DNA of 64,000 nucleotides from Bog-532 sp965277615 (GCA_965277615.1 CBDIDG010000003.1:310001-374000); one strand, 5' to 3'. Numbered from the stretch's first letter, positions 26,065 to 35,516 are shown. Translations and numbers: made by a program. The notes: generated by a model from the letters alone, not told the origin.

Positions 26065-27598
26065 TTCTGTTCCTCCTGCCCTGTCCTCCTGCGGTACCGA
26101 TCGGCTCGAGTTCGTCCGGCGCGAAGTAGAGGAACCGGCCCTGGGCGCGCTGCAAATCCGCCATGGGGTCGGCGACCGGGGTGACCGCCACGTGGACCTG
26201 CCCGTCCACGTCGTGCAGCACCGCCTCGACCTGGGCCTCCCGGCCCACCAGGAACAGGTCCTGGGCATCGGAGCGGCGGGCACCCGGACGCATCCGGACC
26301 TTGCTGCCGCGGCCTACGGAAACGCCGTCGATCAGGACCTCGTCGGTCTCGGGGGACACCGAGCTGTCCGAACCCGGGTCCCACCAGGGCACGTCCGGGG
26401 TGTGGAACACCGGCACGTCATCGGCCGCTGGGGCCGCGGGGAACGGGCCTGACGTCTCGGCCGGCGCCCGGGCCGGGCCCGACGGACCCGACGGGCCCGA
26501 CGGGCCCGACGGACCCGACGGACCCGGCCGGGGCTCCAGGTACCGGATCGCCCCGTGCAGCTTTTCCATCATTTCCGGCGGCAGGCCGTCCAGCCGGTCG
26601 ATCAGGTCGGCGGCGCGCGGGTCGGTGGCCCGCGCCTCGCGCTTTTCTTCGTCGGTCAGCGCCAGCGTCCGCAGCGTGAGGATCTCGTCGATCTCGGTCG
26701 CGTCGAACAGGTCCCCGGCGCTCTCCGGGGCGATCTCCGGGTGGTCGTACAGGATGACCGGGGAGGACAGCATCAGGTCCCGGCAGTCCGCCGGTCCGGC
26801 CAGCACCGGCCAGGTGCCTTCGTTGTGGCAGGCCGTAACCTCGGCTGACGCCCACTCCGGCGGGTCAGTCATCGAGATGAACGACCCACCCGGCACGCCG
26901 ATCAACGCGTGCGCCGCGACCAGGGCGTAGCGCAGCCCATCCTCCCGGTTACCCAGCACGATGCCGGGCTGGGTGTGGTTCTCGACCCGCAGCCGCAGCC
27001 GCAGTGCCTGGAAGGGCCCGGCGACCCGTTCGGCCCGGACCCGCAGCACCCCGTCCAGGGCGTCCCACCGGTGCACCAGCCGGCCGGCCAGCGTGCCGCA
27101 GGAGTCGGCCAGGTCGTCGGCCGATTCGCCCGCGTCGATGTGGAACGGGATCTCCACCTCGCGCCCGCCCTCGGCCACTCGGGTCAGTTCGGCCACGGTC
27201 AGCTCGGCGCGCTCTTCCCGCTCGGTGGCCTCGGTGAACTGGGTGTACTCGGTGCCGTCCACGGTCAGCGCAGGCACGTCGGCCCACCCGGTGGCATCCT
27301 GCGGCCCGCCCGCCGGGTGCGCCGGGGCCTGCTGCACGCTGCGCCGCTGGACGTGCAGGAACCGGACCAGGATCTGCACCCGCGCATCGTCGCGCGCCTC
27401 GGCCAGGCACTCGGTCTGGGCGGCGGACGGCTCGCAGTCATCCACCACCGCGTACGCGGGCGGCATCAGCACCCCGAACTGGAACCGGGCCTGATTCTTT
27501 CGTGATGACTGCCGGTACGGGTACAGCAGGTAGCCCTCGTACAGGATCGCGTCGGCCACGGTCAGCGCCTGGGCCGCGTGCGGTGAGCTGAGCGTCAC
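26045..27598 (-). CDS. Hydrogenase-operon protein of unknown function (517 aa)
   Basis: The gene overlaps the DUF6084 gene by 4 bases, so it belongs to the hydrogenase operon. Residues 1-200 contain YEGYLLYPYRQSSRKNQARF, FGVLMPPAYA and a long beta-rich part (PFQALRLRLRVENHT; LVAAHALIGVPGGSFISMTD). A (GPS)n linker near residues 358-374 is encoded by 9-bp repeats. The C-terminus (GVSVGRGSKVRMRPGARRSD, EAVLHDVDGQVHVAVTPVAD) resembles a small beta-barrel. No cofactor motif or membrane helix is visible. Similar proteins accompany group 1h hydrogenases in Actinomycetes, but the function is not known. Confidence 0.8.
   Translation of the reverse strand: MTLSSPHAAQALTVADAILYEGYLLYPYRQSSRKNQARFQFGVLMPPAYAVVDDCEPSAAQTECLAEARDDARVQILVRFLHVQRRSVQQAPAHPAGGPQDATGWADVPALTVDGTEYTQFTEATEREERAELTVAELTRVAEGGREVEIPFHIDAGESADDLADSCGTLAGRLVHRWDALDGVLRVRAERVAGPFQALRLRLRVENHTQPGIVLGNREDGLRYALVAAHALIGVPGGSFISMTDPPEWASAEVTACHNEGTWPVLAGPADCRDLMLSSPVILYDHPEIAPESAGDLFDATEIDEILTLRTLALTDEEKREARATDPRAADLIDRLDGLPPEMMEKLHGAIRYLEPRPGPSGPSGPSGPSGPSGPARAPAETSGPFPAAPAADDVPVFHTPDVPWWDPGSDSSVSPETDEVLIDGVSVGRGSKVRMRPGARRSDAQDLFLVGREAQVEAVLHDVDGQVHVAVTPVADPMADLQRAQGRFLYFAPDELEPIGTAGGQGRRNRNDRQDL
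26475..26527. repeat. 9-bp in-frame tandem repeat encoding (GPS)n
   Basis: Six near-identical units GG(G/A)CCCGAC run head to tail and encode the Gly-Pro-Ser linker of the 517-residue protein. Units differ only at one wobble position, indicating a recent expansion. Confidence 0.85.
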
Positions 27599-28281
27599 GG
27601 CTGGCTCCCCGCCACGCCCGAGCTCCCCGCCGCCTCCGAGCCCCCCGGCGCATCGGCGGCCTCACCGAGCAGCGTGGTCAGCGTCGCGTCCCAGGTCGGC
27701 AGGGCCCGCTCGGTCTTGAACCGCTCCAGGCCATGAAGCGTCTCCCGGCTCATGGTGATCCAGGCCATGTTCGGGAAGTGCACGTCGACCGCTTCCCGCC
27801 AGACGCTGACCGGCAGCCGGTACGCCGCCTCCTTACTCCACGGGACCTGCTGGACCTGCATCTTCCCGTCCACCACCGAGAAGATCGTCCCGCTGAACAG
27901 CAGCAGCAGCGGGATCTCCCCGGCCTCCAGGCTGGCGAAGTACCGGCCCGAGCCGATCTCCAGGTCGTAGCTGAAGTTGACCGGCAGCTGTACCTCGGTA
28001 TGGCCGGAGAAGCTGCTGATCATGGTGGAGACGTTGGTGAACTGCATCGGCTTCAGGGTGTCGGCCCAGCGCATGGTGTCACCGAACAGGTCCTTGAGCC
28101 GACCCTCCTCGGCCGGGGAGTAGCGCCGCCGGGCCGGTTCGATACGGATCTGGCAGCGCAGCGCGATGGCGTCGATCCGCTGCCCGCTGGTCTCGCTGAT
28201 CCGCAGCGTCAGCGTCATCGAGGGCAGGACCGCGTACCGCTCGGCCTGCGCCCCGATGCAGTCGAAGGTCAGGTCGGCCAC
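27595..28281 (-). CDS. DUF6084 family protein (hydrogenase operon)
   Basis: The GTG at 28281 lies one base after the stop of DUF5947, giving 228 residues. The conserved opening ADLTFDCIGAQAERYAVLPS and the block AIALRCQIRIEPARRRYSPA identify DUF6084. A later segment, FNMAWITMSRETLHGLERFK-like at 210-230, ends the domain. It is encoded only in hydrogenase contexts that I know of. No metal motif is seen; an assembly or scaffold role is an inference. Confidence 0.82.
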   Translation of the reverse strand: MADLTFDCIGAQAERYAVLPSMTLTLRISETSGQRIDAIALRCQIRIEPARRRYSPAEEGRLKDLFGDTMRWADTLKPMQFTNVSTMISSFSGHTEVQLPVNFSYDLEIGSGRYFASLEAGEIPLLLLFSGTIFSVVDGKMQVQQVPWSKEAAYRLPVSVWREAVDVHFPNMAWITMSRETLHGLERFKTERALPTWDATLTTLLGEAADAPGGSEAAGSSGVAGSQP

Positions 28282-28282
28282 C

Positions 28283-29050
28283 TCAGGCCTCCCCGGCCAG
28301 CGGCCGGGCCCGGGTCCGGACCGTGCCGAGAAATTCTTCGATGCTGGCCCGGGCCTCGCTGCCGCCGTCAAAGCCGCGCCAGGTCAGCCGCATTCGTCCG
28401 GCCAATTCATAACAGGCATCGATCGGCACCAGGAAATGCTCGATGCCGGCGTCCCCCTTGGTGATCAGGACCGCCTCCACGTCGTCATCCATGGCCGCCA
28501 GCAACGGATGGCCACCCGCCAGCCGGGCCCACGCGGCCAGGTCCAGCCGGCACTCCGTCGCGCCCGCCGGGCTGGGGTAGAACCCGGCCACCTCGCCCGC
28601 CTGTGAACTGCGCAGGAAGAAGGCCAGCCCGACCGGGATCTCCAGCTCCTCCCACTCACCGGGCGACAGCGGGTGCTCCGAATCGGCCAGATACCGGTCC
28701 GGCACCGCCCGGTAACGGCCCCGACCGGCCTGGGACTGAGTGAAGAGCAGGTAGCAGGCGCGACAAGCGCACAGCAGGGAGGAGTTCTCCAGGTCGGCCA
28801 CGTGGGCGTGATCGGCGGGGACCACCTCCGCGCACATCTCGCACTTCTCCTCGGCCACCTCGGTGGCGGCGAAGGAGACGGGCAGCTGCGGGTCGGACGG
28901 CAGCGGGGGCCGCCCAGAAACAGGAACAGAAACGGGATCCGGCAAGGGAACAGGAACGGGAGTCGCCTCCACCGGCGCAGGCGGGGGAGTGGCCGGAGCT
29001 CCCGGCACGAAGCGGCCGAGGCCGCCCCGCCCGGTCACCCGTCCGGTCAC
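28283..29050 (-). CDS. DUF5947 family protein (hydrogenase operon)
   Basis: GTG 29050 overlaps the stop of the NifU/Rieske gene (GTGA), giving 255 residues. After a Pro-rich N-terminal linker, the family core has two CxxC pairs: CEMC in EEKCEMCAEVVPADHAHVAD and CRAC in LLCACRACYLLF, which look like a zinc or Fe-S ribbon. Further on are GLAFFLRSSQAGEVAGFYPS and FLVPIDACYELAGRMRLTWR. The four cysteines make electron transfer or cluster assembly possible. The function is unproven. Confidence 0.82.
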   Translation of the reverse strand: MTGRVTGRGGLGRFVPGAPATPPPAPVEATPVPVPLPDPVSVPVSGRPPLPSDPQLPVSFAATEVAEEKCEMCAEVVPADHAHVADLENSSLLCACRACYLLFTQSQAGRGRYRAVPDRYLADSEHPLSPGEWEELEIPVGLAFFLRSSQAGEVAGFYPSPAGATECRLDLAAWARLAGGHPLLAAMDDDVEAVLITKGDAGIEHFLVPIDACYELAGRMRLTWRGFDGGSEARASIEEFLGTVRTRARPLAGEA

Positions 29051-29964
29051 GACTGGCCCTGCGCGACCGCCGCCGGCACCGCCACCCTGATGCCCTGGCT
29101 GTCGGTGACCAGCGGCAGCGGGTTCAGGTGCAAGGTGGTGTCGCCCAACCCGCGGCCGGCCCGGCTGACGTCGTAGACCGCGCCGCAGGGGCAGGTCAGC
29201 ACCTCGCGATCGAGCCGGCCGTCGCCCAGGTTGGAGCCGCAGGCGGCACAGCCGTCCCGGTAGGCGTACAGCGTCCCGCGAACCGAGCACAGCACGATCG
29301 GCAGGTCGGCCGCGGTGGTGGTGACGGGCCGGGCACTTGGCGGCCCGATCTCGGGCAGCAAGACCCAGCCGCCGCCCGCCGCGTCCGGGCCCGCGTCGGC
29401 CAGCGCCACCGCGTCCGGCCGTGGGCCGATCTGCAGGAGCACCGGGCCCGGGGCCGCCGCCGGCGCCTCGGTCACGCCTTCCACCATGACCTCGGTCACC
29501 TCGGGGGCGGCGTCCTGCACCGCGCCCTCGATGGCCAGTTGCACGGTGATCGCCGAGGACGGGCAGCCGTCGCAGTTGCCTTCCAGCCGCAGCCGGGCCA
29601 CCCCGTCGCTGACCCCGACGTAGTGCACGCCGCCGGCGTGCGAGCCCAGGTAGGGCCGCACCTGGTCCAGCGCCCGCTGGATGCGGGCGTCGACGTCCAG
29701 CGGATGCAGCCCGTGCAGCAGCAGCAGGCTTTCCACCAGCGGGTCGTTGATCAGCCGGTCCAGCGTGGCCGCCATGGCCTTGCGGGTGGCGCCGTCCGAC
29801 GCCACTTCGTCGTCGGCCAGCACGGCCATGACGTGCGCCAGGCCGTCCCCGTACAGGCTGACCAGCAGGCGAACCAGTTCCTCGGCGGCCGCACCCTGAC
29901 CGCTGGCGCTCAGCCGGCCCAGCAGTTCCTCGATCTGGTCGCCGACCTGTTGCACGCGGGTCAT
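29047..29964 (-). CDS. NifU-domain / Rieske-like iron-sulfur protein (HhyE-like)
   Basis: The protein has 305 residues; ATG 29964 follows GAAGGAG. Residues about 85-165 form a NifU C-terminal-type domain with the cluster-binding CDGCPSS (C131, C134). Residues about 215-300 look like a Rieske fold, but the ligands are C239-x-x-C242 and C258-x-C260: the two histidines of a Rieske centre are replaced by cysteines. Its position after the large subunit matches the predicted Fe-S electron carrier HhyE of mycobacterial hydrogenases. It probably passes electrons from the hydrogenase toward the quinone pool. Confidence 0.8.
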   Translation of the reverse strand: MTRVQQVGDQIEELLGRLSASGQGAAAEELVRLLVSLYGDGLAHVMAVLADDEVASDGATRKAMAATLDRLINDPLVESLLLLHGLHPLDVDARIQRALDQVRPYLGSHAGGVHYVGVSDGVARLRLEGNCDGCPSSAITVQLAIEGAVQDAAPEVTEVMVEGVTEAPAAAPGPVLLQIGPRPDAVALADAGPDAAGGGWVLLPEIGPPSARPVTTTAADLPIVLCSVRGTLYAYRDGCAACGSNLGDGRLDREVLTCPCGAVYDVSRAGRGLGDTTLHLNPLPLVTDSQGIRVAVPAAVAQGQS

Positions 29965-29992
29965 GCCGCTCCTTCGGTAACGCGGTGGCTCA

Positions 29993-30025
29993 TCACGTGG
30001 ACAGCGATTACGTGGACGGCGATCA
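29993..30025. repeat. 15-bp tandem triplication at the hhyL end
   Basis: Units TCACGTGGACAGCGA, TTACGTGGACGGCGA and TCAGGTGGACAGG lie head to tail. On the leftward strand each begins with a stop (TGA, TAA, TGA) at 30023, 30008 and 29993, all in the hhyL frame, giving a triple in-frame stop. Confidence 0.8.
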
Positions 30026-31807
30026 GGTGGACAGGGTGACCCCCATCGGCGAGTGCATTTTCTCCAGCGTCTTGCCGTTGCCGAGGTACATGTGCACCCC
30101 GCACGGCAGGCACGGGTCGAAGCTGCGCACCGCGCGCATGATGTCGATCCCCTTGAAGTTGTCCGGCGAGTTCTCCTCGAAGATCGGCGTGTTCTGGACC
30201 GCGTCCTCGTACGGGCCGGGCGTGCCGTAGCTGTCCCGCACGCTGGCGTTCCACGGGGTCGGCGGGTACGGGTGGTAGTTGGCGATCTTGCCCTTCCTGA
30301 TCACCATGTGGTGCGACAGCACCCCGCGGACCGCCTCGGTGAAGCCGCAGCTGTTGGCCTCTTCCGGCACGGTGAACGGCTCCCAGGTCTTGGTCCGGCC
30401 GGCCCGGATCTCGCCCAGCGCCTTCTCCACGAAGTGCAGCGCGCAGGCGGCCGAGTAGGCCTGGAAGTAGGTCCGGGCCCGGTCCCGCTCGATGGCGTTG
30501 GACAGCGGCGCGCCCTGCTTGTCAACCGGGATCTTCCACTCGAACGTGACCTCGGGCTTGGTCGCGCTCCGCGGCAGGTTGATCAGCACGCTGTGGCCGG
30601 TGGACTTGACGTAGCCGAAGTCGACCAGGTTGCCCTGGGCCGTGGCCCACAGCCGGGCGATCGGGCCGCCGCCGGTGTCCGCGGCCAGGTAGTCCTTGCC
30701 GTCGAACCAGCGGGGTGACATGACCCAGCTGTACTTGTCGTCGAAGTCCCGTTTCTGCGGCCGCGGGATCGTGTGCTGGTTCCACGGGTGCCGCTCGTCC
30801 ACCGGGTTGCCCAGCGGGTCGTGCGACACGAACTTCTCGTGGCCGGTCCAGTCCTCGTAGTACGAGCTGCCCAGCAGGATGCGGATGCCCAGGTTGATGT
30901 CGACCAGGTCGTTGGTGAGCAGTTGGCCGTCCCGGATGACGCCGGGGGTGACGAACATCTTCCGGCCCCAGCTGCTCATGTTCTCGTAGGTGAAGTCGCA
31001 GTACTCCGGGTCGTTCAGGCTGCCCCAGCAGACCATGTCGGCCCGGCGCCGGCCGACCTCTTCGTACCCGGGCAGCGCCTCGTAGAAGAAGTCGAACAGG
31101 TCGTCGTGCATGGGGACGACGCGCTTCATGAACTCGACGTAGCGCATCAGCCGGGTCAGGTAGTCGGTGAACAGCTGCACGGTGGCGGTGGTCCCGACGC
31201 CGCCCGGGTACAGCGTGGACGGGTGCACGTGGCGCCCTTCCATCAGGCAGAACATCTCCCGGGTGGACCGGCTGACCTGGAGGGCCTCGCGGTAGAACTC
31301 ACCTTCCAGCGGGTTCAGCGACCGCATGATGTCACCGATGTACTTGTAGCCGTGCTCGGCCGCGTGCGGCGCCTCGGTGTGGTTGGCCATCTCCAGCACA
31401 CCCGGGTTGGTCTCGCCGACCATCTTGGCGCAGAAGTCCACCCCGACCAGGTTCTCCTGGAAGATGTTGTGGTCGAACATGTACTCGGCCGACTCGCCCA
31501 GGTTGATGATCCACTCGCCCAGGTGCGGCGGCCGGACCCCGTAGGCCATGTTCTGGTTGTAGACCGAGCAGGTCGCGTGGTTGTCACCGCAGATGCCGCA
31601 GATGCGGCTGGTGATGAAGTGCGCGTCCCGCGGGTCCTTGCCCTTCATGAAGATGCTGTAGCCACGGAAGATCGAGGACGTGCTGTGGCACTCGATCACC
31701 CGCTTCTGCTTGAAGTCGATCTTGGTGTAGATGCCCAGGCTGCCCACGATCCGGGTGATCGGGTCCCACGACATTTCGACGACGTTGGGGTCCTCGGTCG
31801 TTGTCAT
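30023..31807 (-). CDS. hhyL: [NiFe]-hydrogenase large subunit, group 1h
   Basis: This subunit carries the Ni-Fe(CN)2CO site that oxidises H2. Of 594 residues, the N-terminal ligand motif RICGICGDNH provides C70 and C73, and the C-terminal motif DPCLPCGVH provides C566 and C569. A 22-residue tail after H572 (MYLGNGKTLEKMHSPM onward) is the expected cleavage product of the maturation protease encoded at 36250. GDNHATCSVYNQNMAYGVRP and the overall length fit the high-affinity, O2-tolerant actinobacterial (former group 5) enzymes. It has AAGGGAT upstream and follows hhyS by 27 bases. Confidence 0.96.
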   Translation of the reverse strand: MTTTEDPNVVEMSWDPITRIVGSLGIYTKIDFKQKRVIECHSTSSIFRGYSIFMKGKDPRDAHFITSRICGICGDNHATCSVYNQNMAYGVRPPHLGEWIINLGESAEYMFDHNIFQENLVGVDFCAKMVGETNPGVLEMANHTEAPHAAEHGYKYIGDIMRSLNPLEGEFYREALQVSRSTREMFCLMEGRHVHPSTLYPGGVGTTATVQLFTDYLTRLMRYVEFMKRVVPMHDDLFDFFYEALPGYEEVGRRRADMVCWGSLNDPEYCDFTYENMSSWGRKMFVTPGVIRDGQLLTNDLVDINLGIRILLGSSYYEDWTGHEKFVSHDPLGNPVDERHPWNQHTIPRPQKRDFDDKYSWVMSPRWFDGKDYLAADTGGGPIARLWATAQGNLVDFGYVKSTGHSVLINLPRSATKPEVTFEWKIPVDKQGAPLSNAIERDRARTYFQAYSAACALHFVEKALGEIRAGRTKTWEPFTVPEEANSCGFTEAVRGVLSHHMVIRKGKIANYHPYPPTPWNASVRDSYGTPGPYEDAVQNTPIFEENSPDNFKGIDIMRAVRSFDPCLPCGVHMYLGNGKTLEKMHSPMGVTLST

Positions 31808-31834
31808 CGCTGATCCCTTTCGCTCGTCACCAGG

Positions 31835-32911
<1,077 letters not shown>

Positions 32912-33373
32912 GAGGAGGCCACCCCCTCGCTGGTCGAATGCTGGCCTCCGGGTCGCATGCGCGTCCCCGCCGATTTAACGAGTGGCCCGTCCGCGGGCCG
33001 TGCCAGAACAGGCTGACCACGTTCACGCAATCCCCCCAGGGCACGAAAAACTTGTGCGTCCGGGGACATCAGCGCTGATGACCATGGCGAACCCGCCTTC
33101 GTGGTGCCCGGACACCCTTCGTGGTGCACAGACATCGCAATGTTAGACCCGGTGTAACCTACGCCACAAGATCTAAGCGTGACCACCCGGACACAAGTGT
33201 CCAGACCGACCCGCTCAGCCGTTGTTTCGATGTCCGTTTCTGCCTACGCGCCGGAGGCCCTTGTGCGCGCACAGACGTCATCAGCCCTTTGTCCGGGGGC
33301 TCGAATCGAATAGCCTTGCCTAAGCCCAAACCTGCACCACGCTGTGCTGCGGACGGCTTTGAGGAGAGATCCG
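32912..33373. promoter_or_regulatory. Divergent control region of the hydrogenase locus
   Basis: This 460-bp gene-free region separates hhyS from the XRE regulator. It contains a 20-bp direct repeat of CGTGGTGCmCrGACA (starting near 33101 and 33121) and the inverted repeat GGACAC-AA-GTGTCC at 33189-33202. GACAC/GTGTC elements recur several times. These are good candidate operators for the divergent regulator. No clear -10/-35 pair was found. Confidence 0.55.
33189..33202. promoter_or_regulatory. Palindrome GGACAC-AA-GTGTCC
   Basis: A perfect 6-bp inverted repeat with a 2-base spacer, midway between hhyS and the regulator gene. Size and symmetry suit a dimeric helix-turn-helix protein. Assignment to the adjacent XRE regulator is inferred from location. 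Confidence 0.45.
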
Positions 33374-33991
33374 GTGGCAGAACCCGTTTATGGTCCCTCG
33401 CAGGACCCGATCGAGGTCATGCCGGTCGTGGTTCTCTTCCAGGTATTTCCCGCTCGTCCTTCGTCGATTCCCGACATCCGTGATTTTGTCCGCCGCTGCC
33501 TGGCCGAGTCACCTTTGACCGAAGAAGGGAACCGGGAGGTCGGGGAGACGGTCTTCCGCGCCCTGCTCGATGCCGCGGGCCCGTCCGGATCGATCCAGGT
33601 GGCATTCCGGATCTTCCCCGAGCACGTCGAGGTGGACGTGCTGCACTCCGAGCTGCAGGCCACCGGACTGCCGTTCGCCGACGGTCGCCCCTCCGGCGCC
33701 CCGACCGAAAACGACGCTGTGGCCCCGGCTTCCAGGCCTTCCCCGGAGCAGGCAGCACTGTCCGCGCCCGGCGCGTCGTTCGTGCGGCTGGGCCAGGACG
33801 GGCAGCCCAGCAACTTCGCCGACTGGATGTCGGTGGCGCTGCGCCGGGAGGGCCTGACCCAGGAGGCCGCGGCCCGGCTGCTCGGGGTCTCGGTCAAGAC
33901 GGTCAGCCGCTGGGTGGGTGGCGCGACCGAGCCACGCCTCCGCGACCTGCGGCGTATCCAGGAAGTATTCGGCGAGATTCCGCTGCAATGA
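33374..33991 (+). CDS. XRE-family regulator with N-terminal sensor-like domain
   Basis: GTG 33374 has GGAGAG six bases upstream, giving 205 residues. Residues about 15-95 (PSSIPDIRDFVRRCLAESPL, REVGETVFRALLDAAGPSGS, IQVAFRIFPEHVEVDVL) resemble the helix-strand pattern of RsbW/GHKL-type ATP-binding folds but lack obvious N and G1 boxes. A Pro/Ala linker leads to an XRE helix-turn-helix (LTQEAAARLLGVSVKTVSRW, then GATEPRLRDLRRI). Being divergent from hhyS, it is the prime candidate for hydrogenase control. Confidence 0.75.
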   Translation: MAEPVYGPSQDPIEVMPVVVLFQVFPARPSSIPDIRDFVRRCLAESPLTEEGNREVGETVFRALLDAAGPSGSIQVAFRIFPEHVEVDVLHSELQATGLPFADGRPSGAPTENDAVAPASRPSPEQAALSAPGASFVRLGQDGQPSNFADWMSVALRREGLTQEAAARLLGVSVKTVSRWVGGATEPRLRDLRRIQEVFGEIPLQ

Positions 33992-34025
33992 TCGGCCCGC
34001 GCGTTACCTCGGGAAAAATATTTAT

Positions 34026-34050
34026 CTCGGCGCCGGCGATTTTTTTTCGC
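34026..34050 (+). terminator. Possible T-rich terminator after the XRE regulator
   Basis: CGGCGCCG-type GC-rich dyad is followed by GATTTTTTTTCG, an eight-T run that is rare in this genome. The stem is short, so the call is weak. It would separate the regulator from the YceI/maturation operon. Confidence 0.35.
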
Positions 34051-34120
34051 TGCCCACTAACAGCCATAACTGTCTTAATGGGCACTGGACGTTACCTCAC
34101 AAGTGTCCTACGGTGCTGCC

Positions 34121-34687
34121 ATGGCGGCTAATGGCGGGCGCCATCAACTCGGCCCGGATTCAGGCCGGCTCACGCTGCGTACATACCGCAGCGGGCTGGC
34201 GGCTCAGGCCGGTCATGACCTGACCATCGATGTCACCCGCTGGAGCGCCGAACTCGACGAGCCCGCCCCGGGCGCCCCGGGCGCTCTGGACGCCACCATC
34301 GACCTGAACTCCCTGGCCATCCGCGAGGGCCGCGGCGGGGTCAAGCCGCTCAGCGACCGCGACCGCCGGGACATCACCGGCCAGGCCCGCAAGCAGCTCG
34401 ACACGGGCCACTACCCCGAGGCGTCCTACGCCGCCACCGGCTTCACCCCGGACGACGCCGGCGGCGGGGCCATCGACGGCACGCTGACGCTGCACGGCCA
34501 GAGCCGGCCGCTCCGGCTCGAGGTCAGCAAGACCGGGGAGGGCCAGTACCGGGCCACCGCGACCGTGGTCCAGTCCCAGTTCGGGATCAAGCCCTACTCG
34601 GGCATGTTCGGGGCCCTGAAACTGCGCGACAACGTCGATATCGAGGTCACCGTGACCTTGCCCGCCGCCCCGGGCCGCGCGTCATGA
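34121..34687 (+). CDS. YceI family protein
   Basis: The protein has 188 residues, from ATG 34121; a GTG six codons earlier is possible. LTLRTYRSGLAAQAGHDLTI, the hydrophobic-pocket strands and FTPDDAGGGAIDGTLTLHGQ are typical of YceI lipocalin-like barrels that bind isoprenoids or lipids. There is no signal peptide, so it is cytoplasmic. It overlaps the next SIS-domain gene by 4 bases, placing it first in the maturation operon. A quinone- or lipid-binding role near hydrogenase is speculative. Confidence 0.85.
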   Translation: MAANGGRHQLGPDSGRLTLRTYRSGLAAQAGHDLTIDVTRWSAELDEPAPGAPGALDATIDLNSLAIREGRGGVKPLSDRDRRDITGQARKQLDTGHYPEASYAATGFTPDDAGGGAIDGTLTLHGQSRPLRLEVSKTGEGQYRATATVVQSQFGIKPYSGMFGALKLRDNVDIEVTVTLPAAPGRAS

Positions 34688-35292
34688 CCGGCCCGGCAGG
34701 CCCGGCCGGCCTGTTCGAGCTGCGGGCCGCCCCGTCGGGCCAGCTGGCCGGACAGGCCACCGCCATCGCCGACGCCTGCCACGCCATGGCCCTGCGCTTC
34801 CACCGCGGCGGCAAGCTGATCGTGTTCGGCACCGGCGGGGCCGCGGCCGACGCCCAGCACGTGGCGGTGGAGTTCGTGCACCCGGTCATCGTGGGCAAGC
34901 GCGCGCTGCCCGCCATCTCGCTCACCGCCGACCTGGCCACGGTGACCGGGGTGGCCGAGCAGGACGGGATGGCCGGGATCTTCGCCCACCAGCTCCGCTA
35001 CCTGGCCGCGCCCGAGGACATCGCGCTCGGCATCTCCGCCGACGGCAACAACGACAGCGTGCGGGCCGGGCTGGAGGTGGCCCGGCAGCGCGGGCTGCTG
35101 ACCGTGGCCCTGGCGGGCCGGGACGGCGGGGCGATCGCCCGTGGCCAGGTCGCCGAACACGTGCTGACGGCCCCGGCCGACGACCCCCGCATCGTCAAGG
35201 AGCTGCAGGTCACGACCTATCACGTGCTGTGGGAGCTGGTGCACGTGTTCTTCGAGCAGCCCGGTGTGCTCGACCCGGAGGTGATCACGTGA
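34684..35292 (+). CDS. SIS-domain protein (GmhA-like), hydrogenase maturation operon
   Basis: The protein has 202 residues. FGTGGAAADAQHVAVEFVHP corresponds to the phosphosugar-binding loop of sedoheptulose-7-phosphate isomerase (GmhA), and GISADGNNDSVRAGLEVARQ to the second loop. VTTYHVLWELVHVFFEQPG ends the domain. Start and stop overlap both neighbours by 4 bases. GmhA normally makes heptose for LPS, which this organism lacks, so a different role tied to hydrogenase assembly or control is likely but undefined. Confidence 0.85.
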   Translation: MTGPAGPAGLFELRAAPSGQLAGQATAIADACHAMALRFHRGGKLIVFGTGGAAADAQHVAVEFVHPVIVGKRALPAISLTADLATVTGVAEQDGMAGIFAHQLRYLAAPEDIALGISADGNNDSVRAGLEVARQRGLLTVALAGRDGGAIARGQVAEHVLTAPADDPRIVKELQVTTYHVLWELVHVFFEQPGVLDPEVIT

Positions 35293-35516
35293 CGGTCCCG
35301 GAGGGCCGAATCCCGGAGTGTTACGGCGAGGTCTGCATCACCTGCTCGGACACGGCGGTCGAGGTCACCGTGGTCCGGCTGCTGGCCGACGGCCTGGCCA
35401 TGGTCGACACCGGGCAGGGCGAAGAAGAGGTCAGCGTGGCCCTGGTCCAGGCCGGCCCGGGCGACACGATCCTCGTGCACGCCAAGGAAGCGATCGCCGT
35501 CGTGAGCCCCCGATGA
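35289..35516 (+). CDS. HypC/HupF-like chaperone, divergent copy
   Basis: GTG 35289 overlaps the preceding stop; 75 residues. The beta-barrel pattern (TAVEVTVVRLLADGLAMVDT, VSVALVQAGPGDTILVHAKE) matches HypC/HupF, which ferry the Fe(CN)2CO unit to the large subunit. It lacks the canonical MC start: the conserved N-terminal cysteine is replaced by an internal EVCITC segment at about 13-18. A canonical hypC follows at 36814, so this one may be specialised for a different step. Confidence 0.8.
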   Translation: MTVPEGRIPECYGEVCITCSDTAVEVTVVRLLADGLAMVDTGQGEEEVSVALVQAGPGDTILVHAKEAIAVVSPR

